64,000 bases of DNA from Hydractinia symbiolongicarpus. Lineage: Eukaryota > Cnidaria > Hydrozoa > Anthoathecata > Hydractiniidae. Below the pieces are notes generated by a model. The model worked only from the letters and a program-made list of their open reading frames with translations, searched no databases and was not told the DNA's origin. The translations under genes were made by a program, and so were the position numbers. Location of the stretch: assembly GCF_029227915.1 (NCBI RefSeq), contig NC_079881.1, positions 27,195,501 to 27,259,500 on the forward strand. The letters run 5' to 3'. This document shows, piece by piece, positions 1 through 11,368 of the stretch. The first letter of the stretch is position 1; every line of letters begins with the position of its first letter.

Positions 1-176
1 CAAGTCTCCTGCGTTTTAGTGGTGAAAAAAAACTTTAAAAAATCATTCGGGAAATAAGTTTATTCCCTGGGTACTTTCTTTGTATACATTCGACTACACG
101 GGCCAGGCCCGGGATTTAGGGGAAATCGCTGGTTTTCGTTTGCCGGCGATTAAACTTCTTTTATTCAGCGTCTCAT

Positions 177-196
177 CAAAAATGAAAACATTTTTG
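177..196. other. Perfect 8-bp dyad with 4-base loop, one per monomer (first instance)
   Basis: CAAAAATG and CATTTTTG are exact reverse complements separated by AAAA. The element sits at positions 177-196 of most monomers. Many variants keep the stem and change only the loop (GAGAAC or GAGGAC types), while others break it: AACAAGTTTG introduces two mismatches, the TTTTTA tail removes the outer pair and CAAAAATAAAAAC removes the inner pair. It could form a small cruciform or an RNA hairpin, or be a binding site for a symmetric protein; none of these is shown. Confidence 0.85.
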
Positions 197-301
197 AAAA
201 CTACAAGTCTTATGCGTTTTAGTGGTGAAAAAATAATTTAAAAAATCGTTCTGGAAATGAGTTTACTCACAGGGTACTTTCTTTGTATACATTCGACTAT
301 A

Positions 302-314
302 CGGGCCAAGCCCG
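302..314. other. GC-rich mini-hairpin CGGGC-CAA-GCCCG, one per monomer (example)
   Basis: A 5-bp perfect stem with a CAA loop occupies monomer positions 99-111. In P monomers (for example 99-111 of the window) the loop A at position 106 is G, giving CGGGCC-A-GGCCCG with a 6-bp stem. In R monomers the 3' arm is GTCTG, which still pairs in a plus-strand RNA by two G-U wobbles. V monomers with CGTACC and the GACTTTAAAGG monomers near 57-63 kb lose it. Confidence 0.7.
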
Positions 315-2737
315 GGATTTGCGGGAAATCGCGGGTTTTCGTTTGCCGGCGATCAAACCTCTTTCATTAAGCGTCTCATCAAAAATGAAAACATTTTTAA
401 AAACTACAAGTCTCATGGGCTTTAGTGGTGAAATAATAATTTAAAAAATCGTTCGGGAAATGAGTTTACTCCCTGGGTACTTTCTGTGTATACTTTTGAC
501 TATACGGGCCGAGTCTGGGATTTACGGGAAATCGCAGGTTTTCGTTTGCCGGCGATTAAACTTCTTTTATTCAGCGTCTCATCAAAAATGAAAACATTTT
601 TGAAAACTACAAGTCTTATGCGTTTTAGTGGTGAAAAAATAATTTAAAAAATCGTTCTGGAAATGAGTTTACTCACAGGGTACTTTCTTTGTATACATTC
701 GACTATACGGGCCAAGCCCAGGATTTACAAAAAATCGCGGGTTTTCGTTTGCCGGCGATTAAACCTCTTTCAATAAGCGTCTCATCAAAAATGAGGACAT
801 TTTTGAAAACTACAAGTCTCCTGCGTTTTAGTGGTGAAAAAAAACTTTAAAAAATCATTCGGGAAATAAGTTTATTCCCTGGGTACTTTCTTTGTATACA
901 TTCGACTACACGGGCCAGGCCCGGGATTTAGGGGAAATCGCTGGTTTTCGTTTGCCGGCGATTAAACTTCTTTTATTCAGCGTCTCATCAAAAATGAAAA
1001 CATTTTTGAAAACTACAAGTCTTATGCGTTTTAGTGGTGAAAAAATAATTTAAAAAATCGTTCTGGAAATGAGTTTACTCACAGGGTACTTTCTTTGTAT
1101 ACATTTGACTATACGGGCCAAGCCCGGGATTTGCGGCAAATCGCGGGTTTTCGTTTGCCGGCGATCAAACCTCTTTCATTAAGCGTCTCATCAAAAATGA
1201 AAACATTTTTAAAAACTACAAGTCTCATGGGCTTTAGTGGTGAAATAATAATTTAAAAAATCGTTCGGGAAATGAGTTTACTCCCTGGGTACTTTCTTTG
1301 TATACTTTTGACTATACGGGCCAAGCCCGGGATTTACGGGAAATCGCGGGTTTTCGTTTGCCGGCGATTAAACTTCTTTTATTCAGCGTCTCATCAAAAA
1401 TGAAAACATTTTTGAAAACTACAAGTCTTCTGCGTTTTAGTGGTGAAAAAATAATTTAAAAAATCGTTCGAGAAATGAGTTTACTCCCTGGGTACTTTCT
1501 TTGTATACTTTTGACTATACGGGCCGAGTCTGGGATTTACGGGAAATCGCAGGTTTTCGTTTGCCGGCGATTAAACTTCTTTTATTCAGCCTCTCATCAA
1601 AAATGAAAACATTTTTGAAAACTACAAGTCTCATGCGATTTAATGGTGAAAAGTTACTTTAAACAATCGTTCTGGAAATGAGTTTACTCACAGGGTACTT
1701 TCTTTGTATACATTCGACTATACGGGACAAGCCCGGGATTTACGGGAAATCGCGGGTTTTCGTTTGCCGGCGATTAAACCTCTTCCATTAAGCTTCTCAT
1801 TAAAAATGAAAACATTTTTGAAAACTACAAGTCTCATTCGTTCTAGTGGTGCAGAAATAATTTAAAAAATCGTTCGGGAAATCAGTTTACTCATTGGGTA
1901 CTTTCTTTATATACATTCAACTATACGTACCAAGCCCGGGATTTACGGGAAATCGCGGGTTTTCGTTTGCCGGCGATTAAACTTCTTTTATTCAGCGTCT
2001 CATCAAAAATGAAAACAAGTTTGAAAACTACAAGTCTCATGCGATTTAATGGTGAAAAGTTAATTTAAAAAATCGTTCTGGAAATGAGTTTACTCACAGG
2101 GTACTTTCTTTGTATACATTCGACTATACGGGACAAGCCCTGGATTTACGGGAAATCGCGGGTTTTCGTTTGCCGGCGATTAAACCTCTTTCATTAAGCT
2201 TCTCATTAAAAATGAAAACAAGTTTGAAAACTACAAGTCTCATGCGTTTTAGTGGTGAAAAAATAATTTAAAAAATCGTTCGGGAAATGAGTTTACTCCC
2301 TGGGTACTTTCTTTGTATATTTTTGACTATACGGGCCAAGCCCGGGATTTACGGGAAATCGCGGGTTTTCGTTTGCCGGCGTTTAAACTTCTTTTATTCA
2401 GCGTCTCATCAAAAACGAAAACATTTTTGAAAACTACAAGTCTTATCCGTTTTAGTGGTGAAAAAATAATTTAAAAAATCGTTCGAGAAATGAGTTTACT
2501 CCCTGGGTAATTTCTTTGTATACTTTTGACTATACGGGCCGAGTCTGGGATTTACGGGAAATCGCAGGTTTTCGTTTGCCGGCGATTAAACTTCTTTTAT
2601 TCAGCGTCTCATCAAAAATGAAAACATTTTTGAAAATTACAAGTCTTATGCGTTTTAGTGGTGAAAAAATAATTTAAAAAATCGTTCTGGAAATGAGTTT
2701 ACTCACAGGGTACTTTCTTTGTATACATTCGACTATA

Positions 2738-2771
2738 CGGGCCAAGCCCGGGATTTACGGGAAATCGCGGG
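2738..2771. other. Four CGGG tetramers at near-helical spacing (example monomer)
   Basis: CGGG occurs at 2,738, 2,749, 2,758 and 2,768 (monomer positions 99, 110, 119 and 129), steps of 11, 9 and 10 bp. The pattern recurs in S, A, W and many other monomers. R monomers replace the second and fourth with TGGG and CAGG, and P monomers replace the third and fourth with GGGG and CTGG. The spacing places the tetramers on one face of the helix. Confidence 0.7.
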
Positions 2772-2789
2772 TTTTCGTTTGCCGGCGAT
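2770..2789 (+). other. Best conserved block of the monomer (example)
   Basis: GGTTTTCGTTTGCCGGCGAT occupies monomer positions 131-150 and is unchanged in the large majority of copies in every HOR family. Exceptions are few, for example CGTTTGGCGGCG near 24,050, CCTTTGCCGG near 52,350, CGTTTCCGGCG in R5 monomers and CGCTTGCCGG near 61,070. A protein-binding site is a possible explanation. Confidence 0.7.
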
Positions 2790-2842
2790 TAAACCTCTTT
2801 CAATAAGCGTCTCATCAAAAATGAGAACATTTTTGAAAACTA

Positions 2843-5075
2843 CAAGTCTCCTGCGTTTTAGTGGTGAAAAAAAACTTTAAAAAATCATTCGGGAAATAAG
2901 TTTATTCCCTGGGTACTTTCTTTGTATACATTCGACTACACGGGCCAGGCCCGGGATTTAGGGGAAATCGCTGGTTTTCGTTTGCCGGCGATTAAACTTC
3001 TTTTATTCAGCGTCTCATCAAAAATGAAAACATTTTTGAAAACTACAAGTCTTATGCGTTTTAGTGGTGAAAAAATAATTTAAAAAATCGTTCTGGAAAT
3101 GAGTTTACTCACAGGGTACTTTCTTTGTATACATTCGACTATACGGGCCAAGCCCGGGATTTGCGGGAAATCGCGGGTTTTCGTTTGCCGGCGATCAAAC
3201 CTCTTTCATTAAGCGTCTCATCAAAAATGAAAACATTTTTAAAAACTACAAGTCTCATGGGCTTTAGTGGTGAAATAATAATTTAAAAAATCGTTCGGGA
3301 AATGAGTTTACTCCCTGGGTACATTCTGTGTATACTTTTGACTATACGGGCCGAGTCTGGGATTTACGGAAAATCGCAGGTTTTCGTTTGCCGGCGATTA
3401 AACTTCTTTTATTCAGCGTCTCATCAAAAATGAAAACAAGTTTGAAAACTACAAGTCTCATTCGTTTTAGTGGTGAAAAAATAATATAAAAAATCGTTCG
3501 GAAATTGAGTTTACTCCCTGGGTAATTTCTTTATATACTTTTGACTATACGGGCCAAGCCCGGGATTTACGGGAAATCGCGGGTTTTCGTTTGCCGGCGA
3601 TTAAACTTCTTTTATTCAGCGACTTATCAAAAATGAAAACATTTTTGAAAACTACAAGTCTTTTGCGTTTTAGTGGTGAAAAAATTATTTAAAAAATCGT
3701 TCGGGAAATGAGTTTACTCCCTGGGTACTTTCTTTGTATACTTTTGACTATACGGGCCAAGCCCGGGATTTACGGGAAATCGCGGGTTTTCGTTTGCCGG
3801 CGATTAAACTTCTTTTATTCAGCGTCTCATCAAAAATGAAAACATTTTTGAAAACTACAAGTCTTATGCGTTTTAGTGGTGAAAAAATAATTTAAAAAAT
3901 CGTTCGAGAAATGAGTTTACTCCCTGGGTACTTTCTTTGTATACTTTTGACTATACGGGCCGAGTCTGGGATTTACGGGAAATCGCAGGTTTTCGTTTGC
4001 CAGCGATTAAACTTCTTTTATTCAGCCTCTCATCAAAAATGAAAACATTTTTGAAAACTACAAGTCTCATGCGATTTAATGGTGAAAAGTTAATTTAAAC
4101 AATCGTTCTGGAAATGAGTTTACTCACAGGGTACTTTCTTTGTATACATTCGACTATACGGGACAAGCCCGGGATTTACGGGAAATCGCGGGTTTTCGTT
4201 TGCCGGCGATTAAACCTCTTTCATTAAGCTTCTCATTAAAAATGAAAACATTTTTGAAAACTACAAGTCTCATTCGTTCTAGTGGTGCAGAAATAATTTG
4301 AAAAATCGTTCGGGAAATCAGTTTACTCATTGGGTACTTTCTTTATATACATTCAACTATACGTACCAAGCCCGGGATTTACGGGAAATCGCGGGTTTTC
4401 GTTTGCCGGCGATTAAACTTCTTTTATTCAGCGTCTCATCAAAAATGAAAACAAGTTTGAAAACTACAAGTCTCATGCGATTTAATCGTGAAAAGTTAAT
4501 TTAAAAAATCGTTCTGGAAATGAGTTTACTCACAGGGTACTTTCTTTGTATACATTCGACTATACGGGACAAGCCCTGGATTTACGGGAAATCGCGGGTT
4601 TTCGTTTGCCGGCGATTAAACCTCTTTCATTAAGCTTCTCATTAAAAATGAAAACAAGTTTGAAAACTACAAGTCTCATGCGTTTTAGTGGTGAAAAAAT
4701 AATTTAAAAAATCGTTCGGGAAATGAGTTTACTCCCTGGGTACTTTCTTTGTATATTTTTGACTATACGGGCCAAGCCCGGGATTTACGGGAAATCGCGG
4801 GTTTTCGTTTGCCGGCGTTTAAACTTCTTTTATTCAGCGTCTCATCAAAAACGAAAACATTTTTGAAAACTACAAGTCTTATCCGTTTTAGTGGTGAAAA
4901 AATAATTTAAAAAATCGTTCGAGAAATGAGTTTACTCCCTGGGTACTTTCTTTGTATACTTTTGACTATACGGGCCAAGCCCGGGATTTACGGGAAATCG
5001 CGGGTTTTCGTTTGCCGGCGATTAAACCTCTTTCAATAAGCGTCTCATCAAAAATGAGAACATTTTTGAAAACTA
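2843..5075 (+). repeat. 11-monomer derivative of the 12-mer HOR
   Basis: The order is P, Q, R2, Z, A, T, U, V, U2, W and a Y-to-S hybrid. The last monomer, at 4,873, starts CTTATCCG like Y but ends CAATAAGCG with an ATGAGAAC loop like S, so one monomer was lost by an exchange inside the unit. Z is recognised by AATATAAAAAATCG and GGAAATTGAG; V by CATTCGTTCTAGTGGTGCAG. Confidence 0.8.
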
Positions 5076-7714
5076 CAAGTCTCCTGCGTTTTAGTGGTGA
5101 AAAAAAACTTTAAAAAATCATTCGGGAAATAAGTTTATTCCCTGGGTACTTTCTTTGTATACATTCGACTACACGGGCCAGGCCCGGGATTTAGGGGAAA
5201 TCGCTGGTTTTCGTTTGCCGGCGATTAAACTTCTTTTATTCAGCGTCTCATCAAAAATGAAAACATTTTTGAAAACTACAAGTCTTATGCGTTTTAGTGG
5301 TGAAAAAATAATTTAAAAAATCGTTCTGGAAATGAGTTTACTCACAGGGTACTTTCTTTGTATACATTCGACTATACGGGCCAAGCCTGGGATTTGCGGG
5401 AAATCGCGGGTTTTCGTTTGCCGGCGATCAAACCTCTTTCATTAAGCGTCTCATCAAAAATGAAAACATTTTTTAAAACTACAAGTCTCATGGGCTTTAG
5501 TGGTGAAATAATAATTTAAAAAATCGTTCGGGAAATGAGTTTACTCCCTGGGTACTTTCTGTGTATACTTTTGACTATACGGGCCGAGTCTGGGATTTAC
5601 GGGAAATCGCAGGTTTTCGTTTGCCGGCGATTAAACTTCTTTTATTCAGCGTCTCATCAAAAATGAAAACATTTTTGAAAACTACAAGTCTTATGCGTTT
5701 TAGTGGTGAAAAAATAATTTAAAAAATCGTTCTGGAAATGAGTTTACTCACAGGGTACTTTCTTTGTATACATTCGACTATACGGGCCAAGCCCGGGATT
5801 TACGGGAAATCGCGGGTTTTCGTTTGCCGGCGATTAAACCTCTTTCAATAAGCGTCTCATCAAAAATGAGGACATTTTTGAAAACTACAAGTCTCCTGCG
5901 TTTTAGTGGTGAAAAAAAACTTTAAAAAATCATTCGGGAAATAAGTTTATTCCCTGGGTACTTTCTTTGTATACATTCGACTACACGGGCCAGGCCCGGG
6001 ATTTAGGGGAAATCGCTGGTTTTCGTTTGCCGGCGATTAAACTTCTTTTATTCAGCGTCTCATCAAAAATGAAAACATTTTTGAAAACTACAAGTCTCCT
6101 GCGTTTTAGTGGTGAAAAAAAACTTTAAAAAATCATTCGGGAAATAAGTTTATTCCCTGGGTACTTTCTTTGTATACATTCGACTACACGGGCCAGGCCC
6201 GGGATTTAGGGGAAATCGCTGGTTTTCGTTTGCCGGCGATTAAACTTCTTTTATTCAGCGTCTCATCAAAAATGAAAACATTTTTGAAAACTACAAGTCT
6301 TATGCGTTTTAGTGGTGAAAAAATAATTTAAAAAATCGTTCTGGAAATGAGTTTACTCACAGGGTACTTTCTTTGTATACATTCGACTATACGGGCCAAG
6401 CCCGGGATTTGCAGGAAATCGCGGGTTTTCGTTTGCCGGCGATCAAACCTCTTTCATTAAGCGTCTCATCAAAAATGAAAACATTTTTAAAAACTACAAG
6501 TCTCATGGGCTTTAGTGGTGAAATAATAATTTAAAAAATCGTTCGGGAAATGAGTTTACTCCCTGGGTACATTCTGTGTATACTTTTGACTATACGGGCC
6601 GAGTCTGGGATTTACGGAAAATCGCAGGTTTTCGTTTGCCGGCGATTAAACTTCTTTTATTCAGCGTCTCATCAAAAATGAAAACAAGTTTGAAAACTAC
6701 AAGTCTCATTCGTTTTAGTGGTGAAAAAATAATATAAAAAATCGTTCGGAAATTGAGTTTACTCCCTGGGTAATTTCTTTGTATACTTTTGACTATACGG
6801 GCCAAGCCCGGGATTTACGGGAAATCGCGGGTTTTCGTTTGCCGGCGATTAAACTTTTTTTATTCAGCGACTTATCAAAAATGAAAACATTTTTGAAAAC
6901 TACAAGTCTTTTGCGTTTTAGTGGTGAAAAAATAATTTAAAAAATCGTTCGGGAAATGAGTTTACTCCCTGGGTACTTTCTTTGTATACTTTTGACTATA
7001 CGGGCCAAGCCCGGGATTTACGGGAAATCGCGTGTTTTCGTTTGCCGGCGATTAAACTTCTTTTATTCAGCGTCTCATCAAAAATGAAAACATTTTTGAA
7101 AACTACAAGTCTTATGCGTTTTAGTGGTGAAAAAATAATTTAAAAAATCGTTCGAGAAATGAGTTTACTCCCTGGGTACTTTCTTTGTATACTTTTGACT
7201 ATACGGGCCGAGTCTGGGATTTACGGGAAATCGCAGGTTTTCGTTTGCCGGCGATTAAACTTCTTTTATTCAGCCTCTCATCAAAAATGAAAACATTTTT
7301 GAAAACTACAAGTCTCATGCGATTTAATGGTGAAAAGTTAATTTAAACAATCGTTCTGGAAATGAGTTTACTCACAGGGTACTTTCTTTGTATACATTCG
7401 ACTATACGGGACAAGCCCGGGATTTACGGGAAATCGCGGGTTTTCGTTTGCCGGCGATTAAACCTCTTTCATTAAGCTTCTCATTAAAAATGAAAACATT
7501 TTTAAAAACTACAAGTCTCATGGGCTTTAGTGGTGAAATAATAATTTAAAAAATCGTTCGGGAAATGAGTTTCCTCCCTGGGTACTTTCTTTATATACTT
7601 TTGACTATACGGGCCGAGTCTGGGATTTACGGGAAATCGCAGGTTTTCGTTTGCCGGCGATTAAACTTCTTTTATTCAGCGTCTCATCAAAAATGAAAAC
7701 ATTTTTGAAAACTA
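5076..7714 (+). repeat. Partial HOR units: P-Q-R-S-P followed by P-Q-R2-Z-A-T-U-R
   Basis: Five monomers (5,076-6,090) are followed by eight (6,091-7,714). Two P monomers stand side by side at 5,888 and 6,091, which breaks the normal P-Q order and marks a junction. The U monomer at 7,309 ends with the TTTTTAAAAAC tail typical of Q and is followed by an R-like monomer (7,512), another junction. All monomers remain exactly 203 bp. Confidence 0.75.
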
Positions 7715-9541
7715 CAAGTCTCATGCGATTTAGTGATGAAAAGATAATTTAAAAAATCGTTCTGGAAATGAGTTTACTCACAGGGTACTTTCTTTGTATA
7801 CATTCGACTATACGGGACAAGCCCGGGATTTACGGGAAATCACGGGTTTTCGTTTGCCGGCAATTAAACTTCTTTTATTCAGCGTCTCATCAAAAATGAA
7901 AACAAGTTTGAAAACTACAAGTCTCATGCGTTTTAGTGGTGAAAAAATAATATAAAAAATCGTTCGGAAATTGAGTTTACTCCCTGGGTACTTTCTTTGT
8001 ATACTTTTGACTATACGGGCCAAGCCTGGGATTTACGGGAAATCGCGGGTTTTCGTTTACCGGCGATTAAACTTCTTTTATTCAGCGTCTCATTAAAAAT
8101 GAAAACAAGTTTCAAAACTACAAGTTTCATGCGTTTTAGTGGTGAAAAAATAATTTAAAAAATCGTTCGGGAAATGAGTTTACTCCCTGGGTACTTTCTT
8201 TGCATACTTTTGACTATACGGGCCAAGTCCGGGATTTACGGGAAATCGCGGGTTTTCGTTTGCCGGCGATTAAACTTCTTTTTTTCAGCGTCTCATCAAA
8301 AATGAAAACATTTTTGAAAACTACAAGTCTTATGCGTTTTAGTGGTGAAAAAATAATTTAAAAAATCGTTCGAGAAATGAGTTTACTCCCTGGGTACTTT
8401 CTTTGTATACTTTTGACTGTACGGGCCGAGTCTGGGATTTACGGGAAATCGCAGGTTTTCGTTTGCCGGCGATTAAACTTCTTTTATTCAGCCTCTCATC
8501 AAAAATGAAAACATTTTTGAAAACTACAAGTCTCATGCGATTTAATGGTGAAAAGTTAATTTAAAAAATCGTTCTGGAAATGAGTTTACTCACAGGGTAC
8601 TTTCTTTGTATACATTCGACTATACGGGACAAGCCCGGGATTTACGGGAAATCGCGGGTTTTCGTTTGCCGGCGATTAAACCTCTTTCATTAAGCTTCTC
8701 ATTAAAAATGAAAACAAGTTTGAAAACTACAAGTCTCATGCGTTTTAGTGATGAAAAAATAATTTAAAAAATCGTTCGGGAAATGAGTTTACTCCCTGGG
8801 TACTTTCTTTGTATATTTTTGACTATACGGGCCAAGCCCGGGATTTACGGGAAATCGCGGGTTTTCGTTTGCCGGCGTTTAAACTTCTTTTATTCAGCGT
8901 CTCATCAAAAACGAAAACATTTTTGAAAACTACAAGTCTTATCCGTTTTAGTGGTGAAAAAATAATTTAAAAAATCGTTCGAGAAATGAGTTTACTCCCT
9001 GGGTACTTTCTTTGTATACTTTTGACTATACGGGCCGAGTCTGGGATTTACGGGAAATTGCAGGTTTTCGTTTGCCGGCGATTAAACTTCTTTTATTCAG
9101 CGTCTCATCAAAAATGAAAACATTTTTGAAAACTACAAGTCTTATGCGTTTTAGTGGTGAAAAAATAATTTAAAAAATCGTTCTGGAAATGAGTTTACTC
9201 ACAGGGTACTTTCTTTGTATACATTCGACTATACGGGCCAAGCCCGGGATTTACGGGAAATCGCGGGTTTTCGTTTGCCGGCGATTAAACCTCTTTCAAT
9301 AAGCGTCTCATCAAAAATGAGGACATTTTTGAAAACTACAAGTCTCCTGCGTTTTAGTGGTGAAAAAAAACTTTAAAAAATCATTCGGGAAATAAGTTTA
9401 TTCCCTGGGTACTTTCTTTGTATACATTCGACTACACGGGCCAGGCCCGGGATTTAGGGGAAATCGCTGGTTTTCGTTTGCCGGCGATTAAACTTCTTTT
9501 ATTCAGCGTCTCATCAAAAATGAAAACATTTTTGAAAACTA
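7715..9541 (+). repeat. Nine-monomer tandem duplication, copy 1 (1,827 bp)
   Basis: Nine monomers in the order B, Z2, C, T, U2, W, Y, S, P. Diagnostic marks shared only with copy 2 are TTTAGTGATGAAAAG at the start, the doubled TTTCAAAACTACAAGTTTCATG, CTTCTTTTTTTCAGCG, TTGCATACTTTTG and GACTGTACGGG. Length is 9 x 203 bp, so the exchange that created the pair was in monomer register. Confidence 0.9.
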
Positions 9542-11368
9542 CAAGTCTCATGCGATTTAGTGATGAAAAGATAATTTAAAAAATCGTTCTGGAAATGAGT
9601 TTACTCACAGGGTACTTTCTTTGTATACATTCGACTATACGGGACAAGCCCGGGATTTACGGGAAATCACGGGTTTTCGTTTGCCGGCAATTAAACTTCT
9701 TTTATTCAGCGTCTCATCAAAAATGAAAACAAGTTTGAAAACTACAAGTCTCATGCGTTTTAGTGGTGAAAAAATAATATAAAAAATCGTTCGGAAATTG
9801 AGTTTACTCCCTGGGTACTTTCTTTGTATACTTTTGACTATACGGGCCAAGCCTGGGATTTACGGGAAATCGCGGGTTTTCGTTTACCGGCGATTAAACT
9901 TCTTTTATTCAGCGTCTCATTAAAAATGAAAACAAGTTTCAAAACTACAAGTTTCATGCGTTTTAGTGGTGAAAAAATAATTTAAAAAATCGTTCGGGAA
10001 ATGAGTTTACTCCCTGGGTACTTTCTTTGCATACTTTTGACTATACGGGCCAAGCCCGGGATTTACGGGAAATCGCGGGTTTTCGTTTGCCGGCGATTAA
10101 ACTTCTTTTTTTCAGCGTCTCATCAAAAATGAAAACATTTTTGAAAACTACAAGTCTTATACGTTTTAGTGGTGAAAAAATAATTTAAAAAATCGTTCGA
10201 GAAATGAGTTTACTCCCTGGGTACTTTCTTTGTATACTTTTGACTGTACGGGCCGAGTCTGGGATTTACGGGAAATCGCAGGTTTTCGTTTGCCGGCGAT
10301 TAAACTTCTTTTATTCAGCCTCTCATCAAAAATGAAAACATTTTTGAAAACTACAAGTCTCATGCGATTTAATGGTGAAAAGTTAATTTAAAAAATCGTT
10401 CTGGAAATGAGTTTACTCACAGGGTACTTTCTTTGTATACATTCGACTATACGGGACAAGCCCGGGATTTACGGGAAATCGCGGGTTTTCGTTTGCCGGC
10501 GATTAAACCTCTTTCATTAAGCTTCTCATTAAAAATGAAAACAAGTTTGAAAACTACAAGTCTCATGCGTTTTAGTGATGAAAAAATAATTTAAAAAATC
10601 GTTCGGGAAATGAGTTTACTCCCTGGGTACTTTCTTTGTATATTTTTGACTATACGGGCCAAGCCCGGGATTTACGGGAAATCGCGGGTTTTCGTTTGCC
10701 GGCGTTTAAACTTCTTTTATTCAGCGTCTCATCAAAAACGAAAACATTTTTGAAAACTACAAGTCTTATCCGTTTTAGTGGTGAAAAAATAATTTAAAAA
10801 ATCGTTCGAGAAATGAGTTTACTCCCTGGGTACTTTCTTTGTATACTTTTGACTATACGGGCCGAGTCTGGGATTTACGGGAAATCGCAGGTTTTCGTTT
10901 GCCGGCGATTAAACTTCTTTTATTCAGCGTCTCATCAAAAATGAAAACATTTTTGAAAACTACAAGTCTTATGCGTTTTAGTGGTGAAAAAATAATTTAA
11001 AAAATCGTTCTGGAAATGAGTTTACTCACAGGGTACTTTCTTTGTATACATTCGACTATACGGGCCAAGCCCGGGATTTACGGGAAATCGCGGGTTTTCG
11101 TTTGCCGGCGATTAAACCTCTTTCAATAAGCGTCTCATCAAAAATGAGGACATTTTTGAAAACTACAAGTCTCCTGCGTTTTAGTGGTGAAAAAAAACTT
11201 TAAAAAATCATTCGGGAAATAAGTTTATTCCCTGGGTACTTTCTTTGTATACATTCGACTACACGGGCCAGGCCCGGGATTTAGGGGAAATCGCTGGTTT
11301 TCGTTTGCCGGCGATTAAACTTCTTTTATTCAGCGTCTCATCAAAAATGAAAACATTTTTGAAAACTA
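9542..11368 (+). repeat. Nine-monomer tandem duplication, copy 2 (1,827 bp)
   Basis: This repeats the preceding 1,827 bp with all its private variants. A few single-base differences were seen by eye: CCAAGTCCGGG in copy 1 against CCAAGCCCGGG here, CTTATGCG against CTTATACG, and GAAATTGCAGG against GAAATCGCAGG. The final P monomer (11,166) also opens the complete 12-mer unit that follows. Confidence 0.9.

Larger units (their letters stand above)
1..812 (+). repeat. Four-monomer unit P-Q-R-S at the left edge
   Basis: Four 203-bp monomers start at 1, 204, 407 and 610. P begins CTCCTGCG after CAAGT and carries ACACGGGCCAGGCCC and TTAGGGG. Q begins CTTATGCG and carries TTGCGGG and GATCAAACC. R begins CTCATGGG and carries GTGTATAC and GCCGAGTCTGGG. 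S begins CTTATGCG and ends with CAATAAGCG and an ATGAGG loop. The same P-Q-R-S order recurs at 5,076-6,090 and 15,632-16,443, so it is a recurrent shortcut of the longer 12-monomer unit. The R monomer joins directly to S and skips the seven to eight monomers that separate them in the full unit. Confidence 0.85.
813..2842 (+). repeat. 10-monomer derivative of the 12-mer HOR
   Basis: The order is P, Q, R-to-A hybrid, T, U, V, U2, W, Y, S. Compared with the complete unit at 11,166-13,601 it lacks two monomers' worth of sequence. The monomer at 1,219 starts as R (CTCATGGG) but ends as the A type (CCAAGCCCGGG, CGCGGG), which is the fingerprint of a deletion by unequal exchange between two in-register monomers. 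Length is exactly 10 x 203 bp. Confidence 0.8.

Noticed and set aside
46-60. RNA polymerase III internal promoter (GTTCGGGAAAT or GTTCGAGAAATG resembling a B box)
   Set aside because: Only the GTTCGA core matches and the required flanking C residues are missing; no convincing A box lies at the right distance, and no tRNA-like fold is apparent.
177-200. Rho-independent terminator from the dyad followed by A/T runs
   Set aside because: The stem is AT-rich, the following bases are GAAAAC and not a T run, and the context is a eukaryote-like satellite with no gene upstream.
285-305. Possible CENP-B box: ATTCGACTATACGGG in class A monomers
   Set aside because: The box needs TTCG, four bases, A, two bases, CGGG. 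Here only six bases, not seven, separate TTCG from CGGG, and class B monomers lack TTCG altogether. It is at best a degenerate resemblance.
4298-4504. Recurrent plus-strand frame of 68 codons seen dozens of times
   Set aside because: It starts at TTG or similar in the A-rich arm, spans one monomer, recurs with the repeat and has an equally good frame on the other strand. The period is not a multiple of three and no ribosome-binding or promoter context is seen.
6590-6805. Recurrent minus-strand frame of 71 codons rich in basic residues
   Set aside because: It is the complement of the satellite, present wherever a particular stop is mutated. Variants among copies follow DNA monomer classes and show no protein-level constraint.
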